A DNA stretch of 64,000 nucleotides. It comes from Polynucleobacter sp. MWH-Braz-FAM2G (lineage in GTDB: Bacteria > Pseudomonadota > Gammaproteobacteria > Burkholderiales > Burkholderiaceae). The DNA is taken from positions 62,001 through 126,000 of the forward strand of contig NZ_CP061300.1 in NCBI RefSeq assembly GCF_018687635.1, given 5' to 3'. This document shows positions 41,115 through 50,636 of this stretch, piece by piece (the stretch's first letter is position 1; each line of letters begins with the position of its first letter). Under the pieces are notes generated by a model. It saw nothing but the letters and a program-made list of their open reading frames with translations. It made no database searches and was not told where the DNA came from. A program made the translations under genes and the position numbers.

Positions 41115-41876
41115 ATGCTGCTGATTCCCGCAATTGATCTTAAAGATGGCCACTGTGTTCGACTCGAGCAAGGTGACATGGATAAAGCCACGATTTTTTC
41201 TGAAGATCCTGGCGCCATGGCAACACATTGGATTAGCAAGGGTGCGCGACGCCTACATTTAGTTGATCTGAATGGCGCTTTTGCAGGCAAACTCAAAAAT
41301 GAGTCAGCAATCAAATCGATTCTTAAGGCAGTTGGCGATGAAATCCCCGTTCAACTGGGCGGTGGAATTCGTGATCTTGAAACTATAGAGCGTTTACTAG
41401 ATGATGGTATTAGTACCGTCATTATTGGAACCGCAGCCGTTAAGAATCCAGGTTTTGTGCAGGATGCTTGCACTGCATTTCCAGGTCATGTCATGGTTGG
41501 CTTGGATGCGCGTGACGGTAAGGTTGCCACCGATGGTTGGAGCAAGATAACGGGTCACGAGGTGATTGATCTTGCTAAGAAATTTGAAGACTGGGGTGTA
41601 GAGGCAATTATCTACACAGACATTGGTCGCGATGGCATGCTAAAGGGTGTCAATATTGACGCTACTGTGAAGTTGGCTCAGGCGATACGCATCCCTGTGA
41701 TTGCTAGCGGAGGTTTGTCGAATAACCAAGATATAGATGCGCTATGCAAGGCGGAAGAAGAGGGCGTCATGGGCGTGATAGCTGGTCGCTCTATCTATGC
41801 TGGTGATCTTGATTTGGCTGCCGCACAAAAATACGCTGATGAGTTGACACTTAAATATAAAAAGAAAATTACCTAG
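41115..41876 (+). CDS. hisA: Phosphoribosyl-formimino-AICAR-phosphate isomerase
   Basis: HisA catalyses the Amadori rearrangement of ProFAR to PRFAR. The 253-residue TIM barrel has the catalytic aspartates in [17 protein letters not shown] and [15 protein letters not shown], and phosphate-binding glycines in [10 protein letters not shown] and [11 protein letters not shown]. Its stop codon overlaps the GTG start of hisF by one base, indicating translational coupling. No clear ribosome-binding site precedes its ATG. Confidence 0.97.
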   Translation: MLLIPAIDLKDGHCVRLEQGDMDKATIFSEDPGAMATHWISKGARRLHLVDLNGAFAGKLKNESAIKSILKAVGDEIPVQLGGGIRDLETIERLLDDGISTVIIGTAAVKNPGFVQDACTAFPGHVMVGLDARDGKVATDGWSKITGHEVIDLAKKFEDWGVEAIIYTDIGRDGMLKGVNIDATVKLAQAIRIPVIASGGLSNNQDIDALCKAEEEGVMGVIAGRSIYAGDLDLAAAQKYADELTLKYKKKIT

Positions 41877-42634
41877 TGTTAACTAAGCGAATTATTCCTT
41901 GCCTTGATGTCACAGCAGGGCGCGTAGTTAAGGGTGTGAACTTCGTGGGTTTGCGTGATGCAGGTGATCCTGTCGAAATTGCTAAACGATACGACACGCA
42001 AGGTGCAGATGAGCTCACCTTTTTAGATATCACTGCAACTTCTGATGGTCGCGATCTTATTTTGCACATCATTGAAGATGTTGCGTCACAAGTATTTATT
42101 CCCTTGACTGTTGGCGGTGGGGTGCGTGCGGTAGCGGATGTGCGCCGTTTACTAAATGCTGGTGCAGATAAGGTGAGTATGAATTCCTCTGCGGTAGCTA
42201 ACCCAGATTTGGTGTCTGATGCCGCCGCTTACTATGGTTCGCAGTGCATAGTGGTCGCGATTGATGCCAAACAGACAGAGGCTGGTAATTGGGAAGTGTT
42301 TACCCATGGTGGCAGAACTGCTACGGGAATAGATGTAGTGGAATGGGCTCAAGAAGTTGCTAAACGTGGTGCTGGTGAAATTTTATTAACCAGCATGAAT
42401 CGCGATGGCAGCAAAGATGGCTTTGATTTGTCTTTAACGGCAGCGGTAAGTGATGCAGTCTCAGTTCCGGTTATCGCTTCAGGCGGTGTTGGCAACTTGC
42501 AGCATTTAGTGGATGGCATTACCAAAGGGCATGCAGATGCTGTCTTGGCTGCGAGTATTTTTCACTATGGTGAATACACTGTTGGTCAGGCAAAAGAGTA
42601 CATGGCTGCCCAAGGAATTCCCGTTCGAATTTAA
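41876..42634 (+). CDS. hisF: Imidazole glycerol phosphate synthase, cyclase subunit
   Basis: HisF closes the imidazole ring with ammonia from HisH and releases AICAR. The 252-residue TIM barrel has the two catalytic aspartates in [14 protein letters not shown] and [13 protein letters not shown], and the phosphate sites TVGGGVRAV and [11 protein letters not shown]. The start codon is GTG and overlaps the hisA stop (TAGTG). hisI follows 51 bases downstream with its own possible promoter. Confidence 0.97.
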   Translation: MLTKRIIPCLDVTAGRVVKGVNFVGLRDAGDPVEIAKRYDTQGADELTFLDITATSDGRDLILHIIEDVASQVFIPLTVGGGVRAVADVRRLLNAGADKVSMNSSAVANPDLVSDAAAYYGSQCIVVAIDAKQTEAGNWEVFTHGGRTATGIDVVEWAQEVAKRGAGEILLTSMNRDGSKDGFDLSLTAAVSDAVSVPVIASGGVGNLQHLVDGITKGHADAVLAASIFHYGEYTVGQAKEYMAAQGIPVRI

Positions 42635-42685
42635 GTCAACACGGGCATTTTGGCCTGCTAAGACTATTCGCTGTAAAGTTTAGGT

Positions 42686-43108
42686 ATGAGCAAATCTCAA
42701 AACACTCTAAGTACCTTTGCCCCAATACAAAATTTGCAAGCTGGTGCATGGCTAGATGCTGTCACTTGGAATGAGCAAGGTCTAGTTCCCGTAATTGCCC
42801 AAGAAGTGGGTAGTGGTGATGTCTTGATGATGGCATGGATGAACCGAGATGCTCTCTTGGAAACCTTGCGTTTAGGTGAGGCTGTTTACTGGACACGTTC
42901 TCGACAAAAGCTGTGGCACAAGGGTGAAGAGTCAGGCCACATTCAAAAAGTAAAAGAAATTCGCTTGGATTGTGATGGCGACACTATTTTGCTATTGGTT
43001 GAACAAAAAGATGGCATTGCTTGCCATACTGGGGAACACAGTTGTTTCTTTTTGCAGTGGGACTCAGCCAAAGCCGCTTGGGTTGATGAGTCTATTTCAA
43101 AAAAGTAG
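42686..43108 (+). CDS. hisI: Phosphoribosyl-AMP cyclohydrolase
   Basis: HisI opens the purine ring of PR-AMP. The 140-residue monofunctional enzyme has the zinc and magnesium ligands in [12 protein letters not shown] and [11 protein letters not shown], and the conserved [12 protein letters not shown] and [14 protein letters not shown]. The PR-ATP pyrophosphatase activity is on a separate gene (hisE). A TTGGCC-18-TAAAGT promoter-like pair ends 6 bases before the ATG and no ribosome-binding site lies at normal distance. Confidence 0.96.
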   Translation: MSKSQNTLSTFAPIQNLQAGAWLDAVTWNEQGLVPVIAQEVGSGDVLMMAWMNRDALLETLRLGEAVYWTRSRQKLWHKGEESGHIQKVKEIRLDCDGDTILLLVEQKDGIACHTGEHSCFFLQWDSAKAAWVDESISKK

Positions 43109-43149
43109 CAGAGCCTAGATCTCATACATAAAAGACATAAAATGACCAT

Positions 43150-43551
43150 ATGACTAGTTCTGCAAATAAACCCTCAAATCTAGATTCTGCGTTTGCCCAC
43201 TTGGCTGATGTGGTTGATCAACGTCGTGATGCGTTTAAGGCTGGTCAAGCAGACCCAAAAACTTCTTACACTGCTTTGCTTTTTTCAAAGGGTGATGATG
43301 GGATTCTGAAGAAGATTGGTGAGGAGGCGACTGAGGCTGTGATGGCGGCAAAAGATGCCCGCAACTCTGGTTTGGCGACTGAGCAGCAAAAATTGTTAGT
43401 TGGGGAAATGGCTGACTTATGGTTTCACTGCTTAATTGCGCTTTCTCAATTTAATTTGCGTCCTGAGGATGTGATTGCCGAGCTCGATCGTCGTTTGGGT
43501 ACTTCAGGCATAGATGAAAAGGCGGCTAGAAAGGCTGCCAGCAAAGAATAA
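43150..43551 (+). CDS. hisE: Phosphoribosyl-ATP pyrophosphatase
   Basis: HisE removes pyrophosphate from PR-ATP. The 133-residue all-alpha MazG-like enzyme has the metal-binding motif KIGEEATEAVMAAKD (about residue 56) and EMADLWFHCLIAL. The N-terminal 25 residues are a variable extension. TAAAAT ends 6 bases before the ATG, and no ribosome-binding site is seen. It precedes the HIT gene by 13 bases. Confidence 0.95.
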   Translation: MTSSANKPSNLDSAFAHLADVVDQRRDAFKAGQADPKTSYTALLFSKGDDGILKKIGEEATEAVMAAKDARNSGLATEQQKLLVGEMADLWFHCLIALSQFNLRPEDVIAELDRRLGTSGIDEKAARKAASKE

Positions 43552-43564
43552 ATAAGAGATAAAT

Positions 43565-43921
43565 ATGTCACATGATCCAAATTGCCTGTTTTGCAAGATC
43601 TCTCAAGGCTTAATTCCTTCGCAGAAAGTCTACGAAGATGAAGAAATATATGCTTTTAAGGACATCAACCCAGCAGCCCCCGTCCATTTTCTAATGATCC
43701 CCAAGAAGCACATTCCTATGCTGGAGTCGGCCGAAAGCATCGATGTGCCTTTGCTAGGTAGAATGATGGAGTTAGCGCCACGTCTTGCCAAAGAGCAGGG
43801 CTGTCGTCCTGGTAAGGATGGTGGTTTTAGGTTGATGGTGAACAATGGCGCAGATGGTGGGCAAGAGGTTTATCACTTGCATTTACATGTAATGGGTGGT
43901 CCGCGCCCCTGGAAAAAATAA
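43565..43921 (+). CDS. HIT-family hydrolase (HinT-like)
   Basis: HinT-type proteins hydrolyse purine-nucleoside phosphoramidates. The 118-residue protein has the zinc-like N-terminal CLFCKISQG, the [19 protein letters not shown] segment, and the histidine-triad HLHLHVMGG with the nucleophilic His in the last position of the triad block. It stands between hisE and tatA, its usual place in betaproteobacteria. Confidence 0.95.
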   Translation: MSHDPNCLFCKISQGLIPSQKVYEDEEIYAFKDINPAAPVHFLMIPKKHIPMLESAESIDVPLLGRMMELAPRLAKEQGCRPGKDGGFRLMVNNGADGGQEVYHLHLHVMGGPRPWKK

Positions 43922-43937
43922 TCCTAGGAGATTAAAA

Positions 43938-44162
43938 ATGGGTTCATTTAGCATTTGGCATTGGTTGATTGTTTTGGTCATCGTGATGTTGGTATTTGGT
44001 ACCAAAAAATTGCGCAACATCGGTCAAGATTTGGGTGGGGCTGTTAAAGGCTTCAAAGATGGCATGAAATCTGCTGACGAGCCTAAAGAGCAAATTCAGC
44101 AAAGTTCTACTGCCTCAGAAAAGACAGTTGATGTGCAAGCTAAAGATATCAACAAGTCTTAA
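43938..44162 (+). CDS. tatA: Sec-independent translocase subunit TatA
   Basis: TatA polymerises to form the pore for folded, twin-arginine substrates. The ATG at 43938 (74 residues, [13 protein letters not shown]) is preferred over one 42 bases upstream because it gives the normal short N-terminus and lies behind AGGAG. One transmembrane helix is followed by the [21 protein letters not shown] hinge and amphipathic helix, then an acidic tail. Confidence 0.96.
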   Translation: MGSFSIWHWLIVLVIVMLVFGTKKLRNIGQDLGGAVKGFKDGMKSADEPKEQIQQSSTASEKTVDVQAKDINKS

Positions 44163-44208
44163 GATTTTGCAGATAAAACTTCATCCAGCCTTTAAACGAA
44201 TGGTTTAA

Positions 44209-44685
44209 ATGATTGATCTTGGAGTTTCTAAACTCGCGCTGATTGCGGTAGTTGCTTTGGTGGTGGTGGGGCCAGAGCGCTTGCCTAAAGTTGCACGTAT
44301 GGCTGGTAATTTATTTGGCCGTGCACAACGTTATATGGCTGATGTGAAATCTGAAGTTAATCGTCAGATGGAAGTTGAGGAGTTTAAAAAGTTTCGGGAA
44401 GAAACCGCCGCCACTCTCAAAGAGGTTGAAAATAGTATCGGCTCAACGGTTCAGGAAGCTAGCGCCAATCTTAGTGATCAAGCCGATATCTTTGAAACTA
44501 ACTTTGAAAAGCCACCGCTTGATGAAAAAGAAGTACTCCGCAAAACACGTCGTCAAGGTCGCAATAGCTGGGGAGTGCGTCGTGCCGCAAGGCCAGTCTG
44601 GTTCAAGCGTTCCGCAGGCATTCGTGCGCGAGTACAGTCTGGTGCTGCCAGAATGAAGCGCTTTCATCATAGCGCTAACAAGTAG
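44209..44685 (+). CDS. tatB: Sec-independent translocase subunit TatB
   Basis: TatB with TatC forms the receptor for twin-arginine signal peptides. The 158-residue protein has the transmembrane helix and hinge LALIAVVALVVVGPERLPKVAR, an amphipathic helix, and a longer cytosolic tail that is unusually basic at the end (RRQGRNSWGVRRAARPVW). It lies between tatA and tatC, gaps 46 and 30 bases. Confidence 0.94.
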   Translation: MIDLGVSKLALIAVVALVVVGPERLPKVARMAGNLFGRAQRYMADVKSEVNRQMEVEEFKKFREETAATLKEVENSIGSTVQEASANLSDQADIFETNFEKPPLDEKEVLRKTRRQGRNSWGVRRAARPVWFKRSAGIRARVQSGAARMKRFHHSANK

Positions 44686-44715
44686 AAAATAAAAAAAGAA
44701 TACAAATATCTACGC

Positions 44716-45504
44716 ATGACTGAAAACAATTCAACTGAAGATTCCGGATTGCAGGAAACTTTTCTATCTCATTTATTTGAGTTACGTGATCGCGTTATTA
44801 AAGCAGCGTTGGCAATTATTGTTGTCTTCGTTTGTTTGGTGTATTGGGCACCAGATATCTTTCATTTATTTGCCCAGCCTTTATTAGAGGCATTGCCGGC
44901 CGGCGGCAAGATGATAGTGACTGACGTTACGGGATCTTTTTTTGTGCCCATGAAAGTCACGATGTTGGTGGCATTCATTATCGCTTTGCCAGTAGTGATT
45001 TATCAGCTCTGGGCTTTTATTGCACCCGGTTTGTATTTGCATGAAAGAAAACTTATATTGCCTTTAGTGGTGAGTAGCTACACTTTATTCATTATCGGTA
45101 TGGCATTTGCTTACTTCCTAGTGTTTCCCACAGTATTTAAATTTATGGCTAGTTACAACGCTCCATTGGGTGCTGAGATGTCTACGGATATTGATAACTA
45201 CCTGAGTTTTGCCATGACCACCTTCTTGGCGTTTGGTATTACTTTTGAAGTGCCTGTTGTAGTAGTGGTCTTGGTGCGGATGGGCATGGTGCCATTGGCC
45301 AAGTTGAAAGAAATTCGACCTTATGTCATTGTGGGCGCTTTCGTGATTTCTGCCATCGTTACACCTCCGGACGTGCTATCTCAATTACTTTTGGCAGTGC
45401 CTATGACCTTGCTCTACGAGCTAGGGTTAGTGATCGCACGTTTTTATGTGCCCAAACCATCTGAAGAGGATGTGGGTGATCAATCAACTTCCGCATCCGC
45501 TTGA
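44716..45504 (+). CDS. tatC: Sec-independent translocase subunit TatC
   Basis: TatC binds the twin-arginine signal. The 262 residues have six hydrophobic helices and the conserved start LFELRDRVIKAALAI, the periplasmic FAQPLLEALP, and FMASYN. The last 25 bases overlap the 3' end of the convergent Sel1-repeat gene. A known substrate class is the Rieske protein encoded at 55768. Confidence 0.97.
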   Translation: MTENNSTEDSGLQETFLSHLFELRDRVIKAALAIIVVFVCLVYWAPDIFHLFAQPLLEALPAGGKMIVTDVTGSFFVPMKVTMLVAFIIALPVVIYQLWAFIAPGLYLHERKLILPLVVSSYTLFIIGMAFAYFLVFPTVFKFMASYNAPLGAEMSTDIDNYLSFAMTTFLAFGITFEVPVVVVVLVRMGMVPLAKLKEIRPYVIVGAFVISAIVTPPDVLSQLLLAVPMTLLYELGLVIARFYVPKPSEEDVGDQSTSASA

Positions 45505-46937
45505 TTTTCAGAAAACGTAGACATTAACCAACTGGTGACCCGATCAAAGCGGTAACGTCTTTGTCGTAAGTTTCCCTCAATATCTATTTCTGAACTGGCA
45601 AAAGCTTTTCCAGCGGCGAGAAGGGCTCGTCTTTGTTGGATAGTTTCAATCTGAATTAGGCGAGGCAGGATTTTGGGTAACTCCCAGCGTATATCAATCA
45701 CTACGCAGTGTTCATGCTGCAGTTGACCAACTTCACATAAGAGCAACTCTGCTTTGCTGAAATTAAACTGATTGGCAATAATGATGCGATGACAAAGTAG
45801 TAACCAATCTTCATCAAGTTTATGTTCAGCGTGGTGATTAAGTGCCTTTTCAGCGCATCGGGCTAAATCAAACCATTCATTCATTTTTGGATCGGGGCAA
45901 CTAACCAATATTTTGCTGAGTAATTCTTTGGCTTCAATTACTCCTTGTTGGTGTGCTTGCCAAATCCAATATGAGGCTTGTAATCCGCGAACCTTCTCCT
46001 CTAACTTTTCACGCTTACGCCAAAGATTGGCTCCTTTGCGCAATTGAGCTTGGGGATGCCCTAGATCAGCAGCGCGATCAAAACATCGATCGCTTTCTGT
46101 AGCGTTATATCCCGAGAATTGAGGGCGACGATAAATTTCACCTAATGAATACCAGGCATCGCGATCACCATCTTTGGCGGCTAACTCCAACCAGTGCGCC
46201 GCTTTTTTTAGTGAGGCATTTGATTTAGTTTGCGGATCGTCTTCGCGACCATCTAATTGCGCAAGACGCAAACCTAAAGTTAATTTAGCAATCGTTAAAC
46301 CAAGCTCTGCTGCCTGAATGAGAGCATCTTCATTTTGTTCTTCAATCCAAACTTTCCATAAAGAGCTGAGTGCTTCATTTTTTGGCTGCAGTTTAATTAA
46401 CAACTCTTTTGCTTTAAGGGTAAGCGCAGAATTACTTTCTGAAATTTCAATGAGATATTGTTTTGCTAATTTTTGGAGTCCAACTAAATCCAATTTCGAG
46501 ATTTTTTCTGAGGAGGACGTGTGTTTCTTGAGCCACTCGACTAACTGAGATTGCAGTTCTTGATTCTGTGGGTTGATAAGTAAGTTGACAATCTGCCACT
46601 TTGCAGACAAAGCGGCATCAGATTCATCATTAGATAGTGCAAGTTTCCAAAAGGCATCCCATCCAAAACCAAAAGCTGGCGTGTTAAAGGTTTCGGCAAG
46701 AGGGACTGTAGCAATCTGCTTAAAAAGATCTGTGAATTTGCTATTGCTTAAGAGATCCACCTCAAATAATTGGTTTGCGAGCGAAAAATAAGTTTTTTCT
46801 AGCCAAATCAAGGCATTAGCTGGCTGAATGGGAGTTTTAAAGGCACCAGTTAGGTATGCGTCAGCTAATTTTTGTTGCGCAGATACATCACCTAAACGAG
46901 CTGAACTGAGGATTTTTAAGAATTCACGGCTTGCCAT
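45480..46937 (-). CDS. Sel1-like repeat protein
   Basis: A 485-residue soluble protein with no signal peptide or membrane span. Sel1-type alpha-repeats are visible at about residues 12-50 (ARLGDVSAQQKLADAYLTG, WLEKTY) and 235-310 (ASLKKAAHWLELAAKDGDRDAWYSLGEIY, CFDRAADLGHPQAQLRKGANL). The middle 100-230 is more degenerate helical sequence. Sel1 repeats mediate protein-protein contact; the target is not evident. It converges on tatC with a 25-base overlap and is divergent from the porin. Confidence 0.8.
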   Translation of the reverse strand: MASREFLKILSSARLGDVSAQQKLADAYLTGAFKTPIQPANALIWLEKTYFSLANQLFEVDLLSNSKFTDLFKQIATVPLAETFNTPAFGFGWDAFWKLALSNDESDAALSAKWQIVNLLINPQNQELQSQLVEWLKKHTSSSEKISKLDLVGLQKLAKQYLIEISESNSALTLKAKELLIKLQPKNEALSSLWKVWIEEQNEDALIQAAELGLTIAKLTLGLRLAQLDGREDDPQTKSNASLKKAAHWLELAAKDGDRDAWYSLGEIYRRPQFSGYNATESDRCFDRAADLGHPQAQLRKGANLWRKREKLEEKVRGLQASYWIWQAHQQGVIEAKELLSKILVSCPDPKMNEWFDLARCAEKALNHHAEHKLDEDWLLLCHRIIIANQFNFSKAELLLCEVGQLQHEHCVVIDIRWELPKILPRLIQIETIQQRRALLAAGKAFASSEIDIEGNLRQRRYRFDRVTSWLMSTFSENQADAEVD

Positions 46938-47026
46938 ATGACAATTTTGGCATCTTGAGCTTCAAAAAGACACAAAACAGGGGTCTTGTTGCCGAGATAC
47001 AACGAAGAAAGCCAAAAAACTACCTT

Positions 47027-47053
47027 TTGACAAGCAAAAAGAGTTCCTAAATA
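47027..47053 (+). promoter_or_regulatory. Possible porin promoter
   Basis: TTGACA (47027-47032) is a consensus -35 box; TAAATA (47048-47053) lies 15 bases on, which is short spacing. This would give a leader of about 85 bases to the porin ATG at 47146. The remaining gap (46938-47026) shows nothing recognised. Confidence 0.4.
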
Positions 47054-47145
47054 CCCTGATCCCCAGTCTAGTAGGGCAAAAGAAGCAAAATTCATAGGTC
47101 CCAGCTTTATTTGGGCATTACTTTTAATTTTTGGAGATTTAAAGA

Positions 47146-48411
47146 ATGAAAAAATCGCTATTCGCAGTTGCAGCTTTGTCAGCTATTGCTGGCGCTGCAC
47201 AAGCTCAATCAAGCGTAACCGTATACGGCATCTTGGATGTTGGTTATGTTGGTTACAACACACGTGTTGCTACTGGTAGCACACAAAGCTCACAAGCTGT
47301 AAACAAGACAACTGGTAATGCATTTTCATCATCTGGTGAGTCCACATCACGTTTGGGTTTCAAAGGTACCGAAGATTTAGGTGGTGGTACATCAGCATTC
47401 TTTACTGTTGAAATCGGCGTAACACCTAACTCAGCTCAGAACATCTCTACTTCTGGCACATCAAACCGTCAAACATTTGCTGGCTTGAAGAAAAATGGTA
47501 TTGGCCAATTCGCATTGGGTACTCAGTACACTGTTGTTCATAACGCTGTTGCAGCTACTGATCCAGGTCAAGCGAACAACATCGCTGGTAACGTTATTTA
47601 CCCAGCTATTACTGAAGGCGTTGGCGGTACTGAAAACTCCACAGGTGCAGCTTACACAGTTCGTACAAACAACCAATTATCTGTAAACAGCGATACATTT
47701 GCTGGTTTCCAAGTTAATGGTATGTTGGTTGCTAACAATAAGAACCAAAACGAAACTATTACTGTTTCTGGTACAACAACAACTTCTACTGGTGGTTTGA
47801 ATAACCAAAACGGTTGGGGCTTGGGCGTAAATTACACATTCCAAAAGTTCTACGCTACTGTTAACTACCAAGCTTTGACATCTAAGCAGTCTACACAGAC
47901 TGTTAACACTGCTGGTACTACATTGGCAACATGGTTGCCAGCTGGTGCTCCAGCAACTGGTTATGCTGGCGGTGCTTCTGCTCCTGGTACTAACGTACAA
48001 GACAATCAGTTCTATGTTGCTGCTACTTATGACTTCGGCATCTTGAAGGCATATGCTCAATACATCACACGTAAGGTTTCTGCACAACAAGACAACACTT
48101 ACTACTTGAAGCGCTCTGGCGAGCAAATTGGTGTACGTAGCTTCATTACTCCAACTATCGAAGCTTGGGCATCAGGTGGTTTGGGTCGTTACCAAGGTTA
48201 TGGTGCTAACACAGCTAACCTAACTGCATGGCAAATTGGTTCTAACTACTGGTTGAGCAAGCGTACAAACTTGTACGCGATCTACGGTATGACTGGTACA
48301 TCTAACGCATCTTTCCCAACAGCTGTGAATGGTGCTGCAGTGAACACCAACATCAACCCAGCGTCTACAAACATCAGCAACTACGCTGTTGGTATTCGTC
48401 ACACTTTCTAA
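47146..48411 (+). CDS. Gram-negative porin (general diffusion type)
   Basis: A 421-residue outer-membrane beta-barrel of the betaproteobacterial porin family (OmpC-like, Porin_4). The signal peptide MKKSLFAVAALSAIAGAAQAQ is followed by the typical SSVTVYGILDVGYVGYN, and the chain ends in GIRHTF with the C-terminal Phe needed for BAM-dependent insertion. The loops are long and rich in Ser/Thr/Asn/Gly (for example ETITVSGTTTTSTGGLNN). GGAG precedes the ATG. It has its own terminator and, judging by codon use, is highly expressed. Confidence 0.95.
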   Translation: MKKSLFAVAALSAIAGAAQAQSSVTVYGILDVGYVGYNTRVATGSTQSSQAVNKTTGNAFSSSGESTSRLGFKGTEDLGGGTSAFFTVEIGVTPNSAQNISTSGTSNRQTFAGLKKNGIGQFALGTQYTVVHNAVAATDPGQANNIAGNVIYPAITEGVGGTENSTGAAYTVRTNNQLSVNSDTFAGFQVNGMLVANNKNQNETITVSGTTTTSTGGLNNQNGWGLGVNYTFQKFYATVNYQALTSKQSTQTVNTAGTTLATWLPAGAPATGYAGGASAPGTNVQDNQFYVAATYDFGILKAYAQYITRKVSAQQDNTYYLKRSGEQIGVRSFITPTIEAWASGGLGRYQGYGANTANLTAWQIGSNYWLSKRTNLYAIYGMTGTSNASFPTAVNGAAVNTNINPASTNISNYAVGIRHTF

Positions 48412-48463
48412 TTTAATGCTAGCTTAGGCTAGTATTTATTAGATAGAGGTTGAGAAGTAAATT

Positions 48464-48494
48464 AACCCACCGTGTTTGCACGGTGGGTTTTTTC
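48464..48494 (+). terminator. Intrinsic terminator after the porin
   Basis: AACCCACCGTG (48464-48474) pairs perfectly with CACGGTGGGTT (48479-48489) around a TTTG loop and is followed by TTTTTCTTTT. This is a strong rho-independent terminator. Confidence 0.94.
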
Positions 48495-48539
48495 TTTTGG
48501 GTTGAGCCCCCAACATGATGGTTCTAGTAATATCAAGAC

Positions 48540-50636
48540 ATGAATTTTCAGATAGTGCAAATTTTGCAAAATGCGATTGCAGCCATTCAGGCGAATGAGT
48601 TCATTGCAGCGCAGTCGTTGTTAAACGAAGTCCTGAGAATTGAAAAAAATCAGCCTGACGCATTGCGATTTTTAGGTGTTATAGCCGCACTTCAAAAAGA
48701 TTGGGATCAGGCGTTGCGCCTGATAGATCTGGCCATTGAATGCAATCCTCAAAATGGAGTAGCTCATAGTAATCGGGGAAATATTCTTATTGAGCTTGGT
48801 CGATCTGAGGAGGCATTATTGGCCTATGAAAATGCCATCAATTTGCAGCCAAGCTATGCTGAGGCTCATAGCAATAGAGGAAATGTTTTGCAAGCCTTGG
48901 GGCGCTATCAAGAGGCTTTAACCTCCTATGAAAAAGCGGTGCAAATTGATCCAAATTATGCGCAAGCCTTTTACGGAGTCGCTCGCCTCTTTTTATTGCG
49001 TAAACAGTATGACTACGCATTTGGGTGTTGTGAGCAGGCGCTGAAAATTAATCCTCGCTATGAGGAAGCATTAGCATTGAAAGGGGAAATTCTTTTTGAG
49101 ATAAAAGATTATTCAAAAGCGCTCACGGTATATGACGAGCTTTTATTGCTCAATTCAAATTCTTGCGAAGCATGGATCTCAAAAGGAAATATTTTTTCAG
49201 AAATAAAGCAGTTTCAAGAAGCTGAAATTTCATTTAGAAGTGCCTTAGCTATTGCACCAGACACGGAATTTTTGTTGGGACTTTTAATTCAGAATCGCTT
49301 GCAAATGTGCAAATGGGAAGGGCTCGATAAGGAGGTAGAGGATCTGGCTCGTATGGTTGAGGCGGGAAAAAAAGCTGCTATTCCCTATAACCTGATCTCT
49401 TTGCTTGATGATAGGAGGCTAATCAGACGCTCAATTGAGATTTATGCTGATTCAATGCGAGGAAGTATCACCCGTGTTCAGCAAGTTGGTTTTGCTCAAA
49501 AAGAAAAAATTCGACTTGGATATTTTTCGGCTGATTTTCATGATCACCCCACAGCTCATTTGATTGCTGAATTGTTTGAATGTCACGATAAAAGTAAATT
49601 TGAATTGATAGCATTTGTATTTGGCAGAAATACAACCGATGCAATGCGCATGCGACTGGAAAAATCATTTGATCAATTTATAGATGTGAATGATCGTACC
49701 GATAAGGAGGTTGCAGAGCTATCGCGTGAAATGGAAATTGATATCGCTATTGACTTGAAAGGCTTTACTGGTGAGGCTAGACCCAAAATTTTTATGTATG
49801 GAGCAGCGCCTATCCAGATATCCTATTTAGGGTTTCCGGGAACTATGGGCTCATCTTCTTTTGATTATGTGGTTGCTGATTCCGTCCTGATTCCTGAGGC
49901 GAATCAAGATGGTATGGCAGAAAAAATAATTTACATGCCAGATACTTATCAAGTAAATGATAAAAAAAGACCAATTGCTCCCCTAATAAAATCTCGTTTA
50001 GATTTTGGCTTACCAAGTTCAGGTTTCATTTTTTGCTGCTTTAATAATAATTACAAAATCACGCCAGTTGTGTTTGATGGATGGGTAAGAATTTTAGACT
50101 CTGTCAAGGATAGTGTTCTTTGGTTGTACGAAGACAATCCGTATGCAAAGGAGAACTTAAAACAAGAATTTAGAAAGCGTGGATTGGATGCTAATCGCTT
50201 AATTTTTGCTGGTCGCATGGATTTGCCCAATCATTTGGCGAGATATCAATTGGCAGACTTATTCTTGGATACGACTCCATGTAATGCACATACTACAGCG
50301 AGCGACGCACTATGGGCCGGGTTGCCGGTACTTACGGTTATTGGACAATCGTTTGGGTCTCGAGTGGCTGCCAGCCTATTGAAGTCGGTTGGACTTCCTG
50401 AGCTAATAACCAATAATCAAGCAGAATACGAGCGTCTTGCAATTGAGTTGGCAACTAAACCAACAAAGATCCATGAATTTAAGTCGCGTCTAAAAAGAAA
50501 TATCTTACATACCCCATTATTTGACACCGTAAAATTTACTAAGAATTTAGAAATTGCGTTTCAAGAAGTATTTAGGCGCAAGCACGCGAATTTAGCGCCA
50601 GACCATATTCATGTAAGTCAAGTTAACCCAAGGTAA
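48540..50636 (+). CDS. TPR-containing GT41 (OGT/SPINDLY-like) glycosyltransferase
   Basis: The 698 residues divide into about seven tetratricopeptide repeats (residues 5-250) and a C-terminal GT41 domain from about residue 320 (IRLGYFSADFHDHPTAHL). Active-site blocks known from human OGT are all present: HPTAHL (catalytic-pocket His), APIQISYLGFPGTMG, CFNNNYKI (UDP-contacting Lys), DTTPCNAHTTASDALWAGLPVLT, and FGSRVAASLL. It should transfer a sugar from a nucleotide-sugar to proteins in the cytosol; donor and target are unknown. The ATG has a TAATAT 6 bases upstream and no ribosome-binding site. It is preceded by the porin and its terminator. Confidence 0.85.
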   Translation: MNFQIVQILQNAIAAIQANEFIAAQSLLNEVLRIEKNQPDALRFLGVIAALQKDWDQALRLIDLAIECNPQNGVAHSNRGNILIELGRSEEALLAYENAINLQPSYAEAHSNRGNVLQALGRYQEALTSYEKAVQIDPNYAQAFYGVARLFLLRKQYDYAFGCCEQALKINPRYEEALALKGEILFEIKDYSKALTVYDELLLLNSNSCEAWISKGNIFSEIKQFQEAEISFRSALAIAPDTEFLLGLLIQNRLQMCKWEGLDKEVEDLARMVEAGKKAAIPYNLISLLDDRRLIRRSIEIYADSMRGSITRVQQVGFAQKEKIRLGYFSADFHDHPTAHLIAELFECHDKSKFELIAFVFGRNTTDAMRMRLEKSFDQFIDVNDRTDKEVAELSREMEIDIAIDLKGFTGEARPKIFMYGAAPIQISYLGFPGTMGSSSFDYVVADSVLIPEANQDGMAEKIIYMPDTYQVNDKKRPIAPLIKSRLDFGLPSSGFIFCCFNNNYKITPVVFDGWVRILDSVKDSVLWLYEDNPYAKENLKQEFRKRGLDANRLIFAGRMDLPNHLARYQLADLFLDTTPCNAHTTASDALWAGLPVLTVIGQSFGSRVAASLLKSVGLPELITNNQAEYERLAIELATKPTKIHEFKSRLKRNILHTPLFDTVKFTKNLEIAFQEVFRRKHANLAPDHIHVSQVNPR

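Noticed and set aside
47677..48126. 149-residue open frame antisense to the porin
   Set aside because: Cys/Ser-rich translation produced by the complementary strand of biased porin codons.
48540..49260. Direct DNA repeats or a CRISPR-like array in the TPR regions
   Set aside because: The repeats are at protein level only; the DNA copies differ too much and there are no regular spacers. No CRISPR array was seen anywhere.
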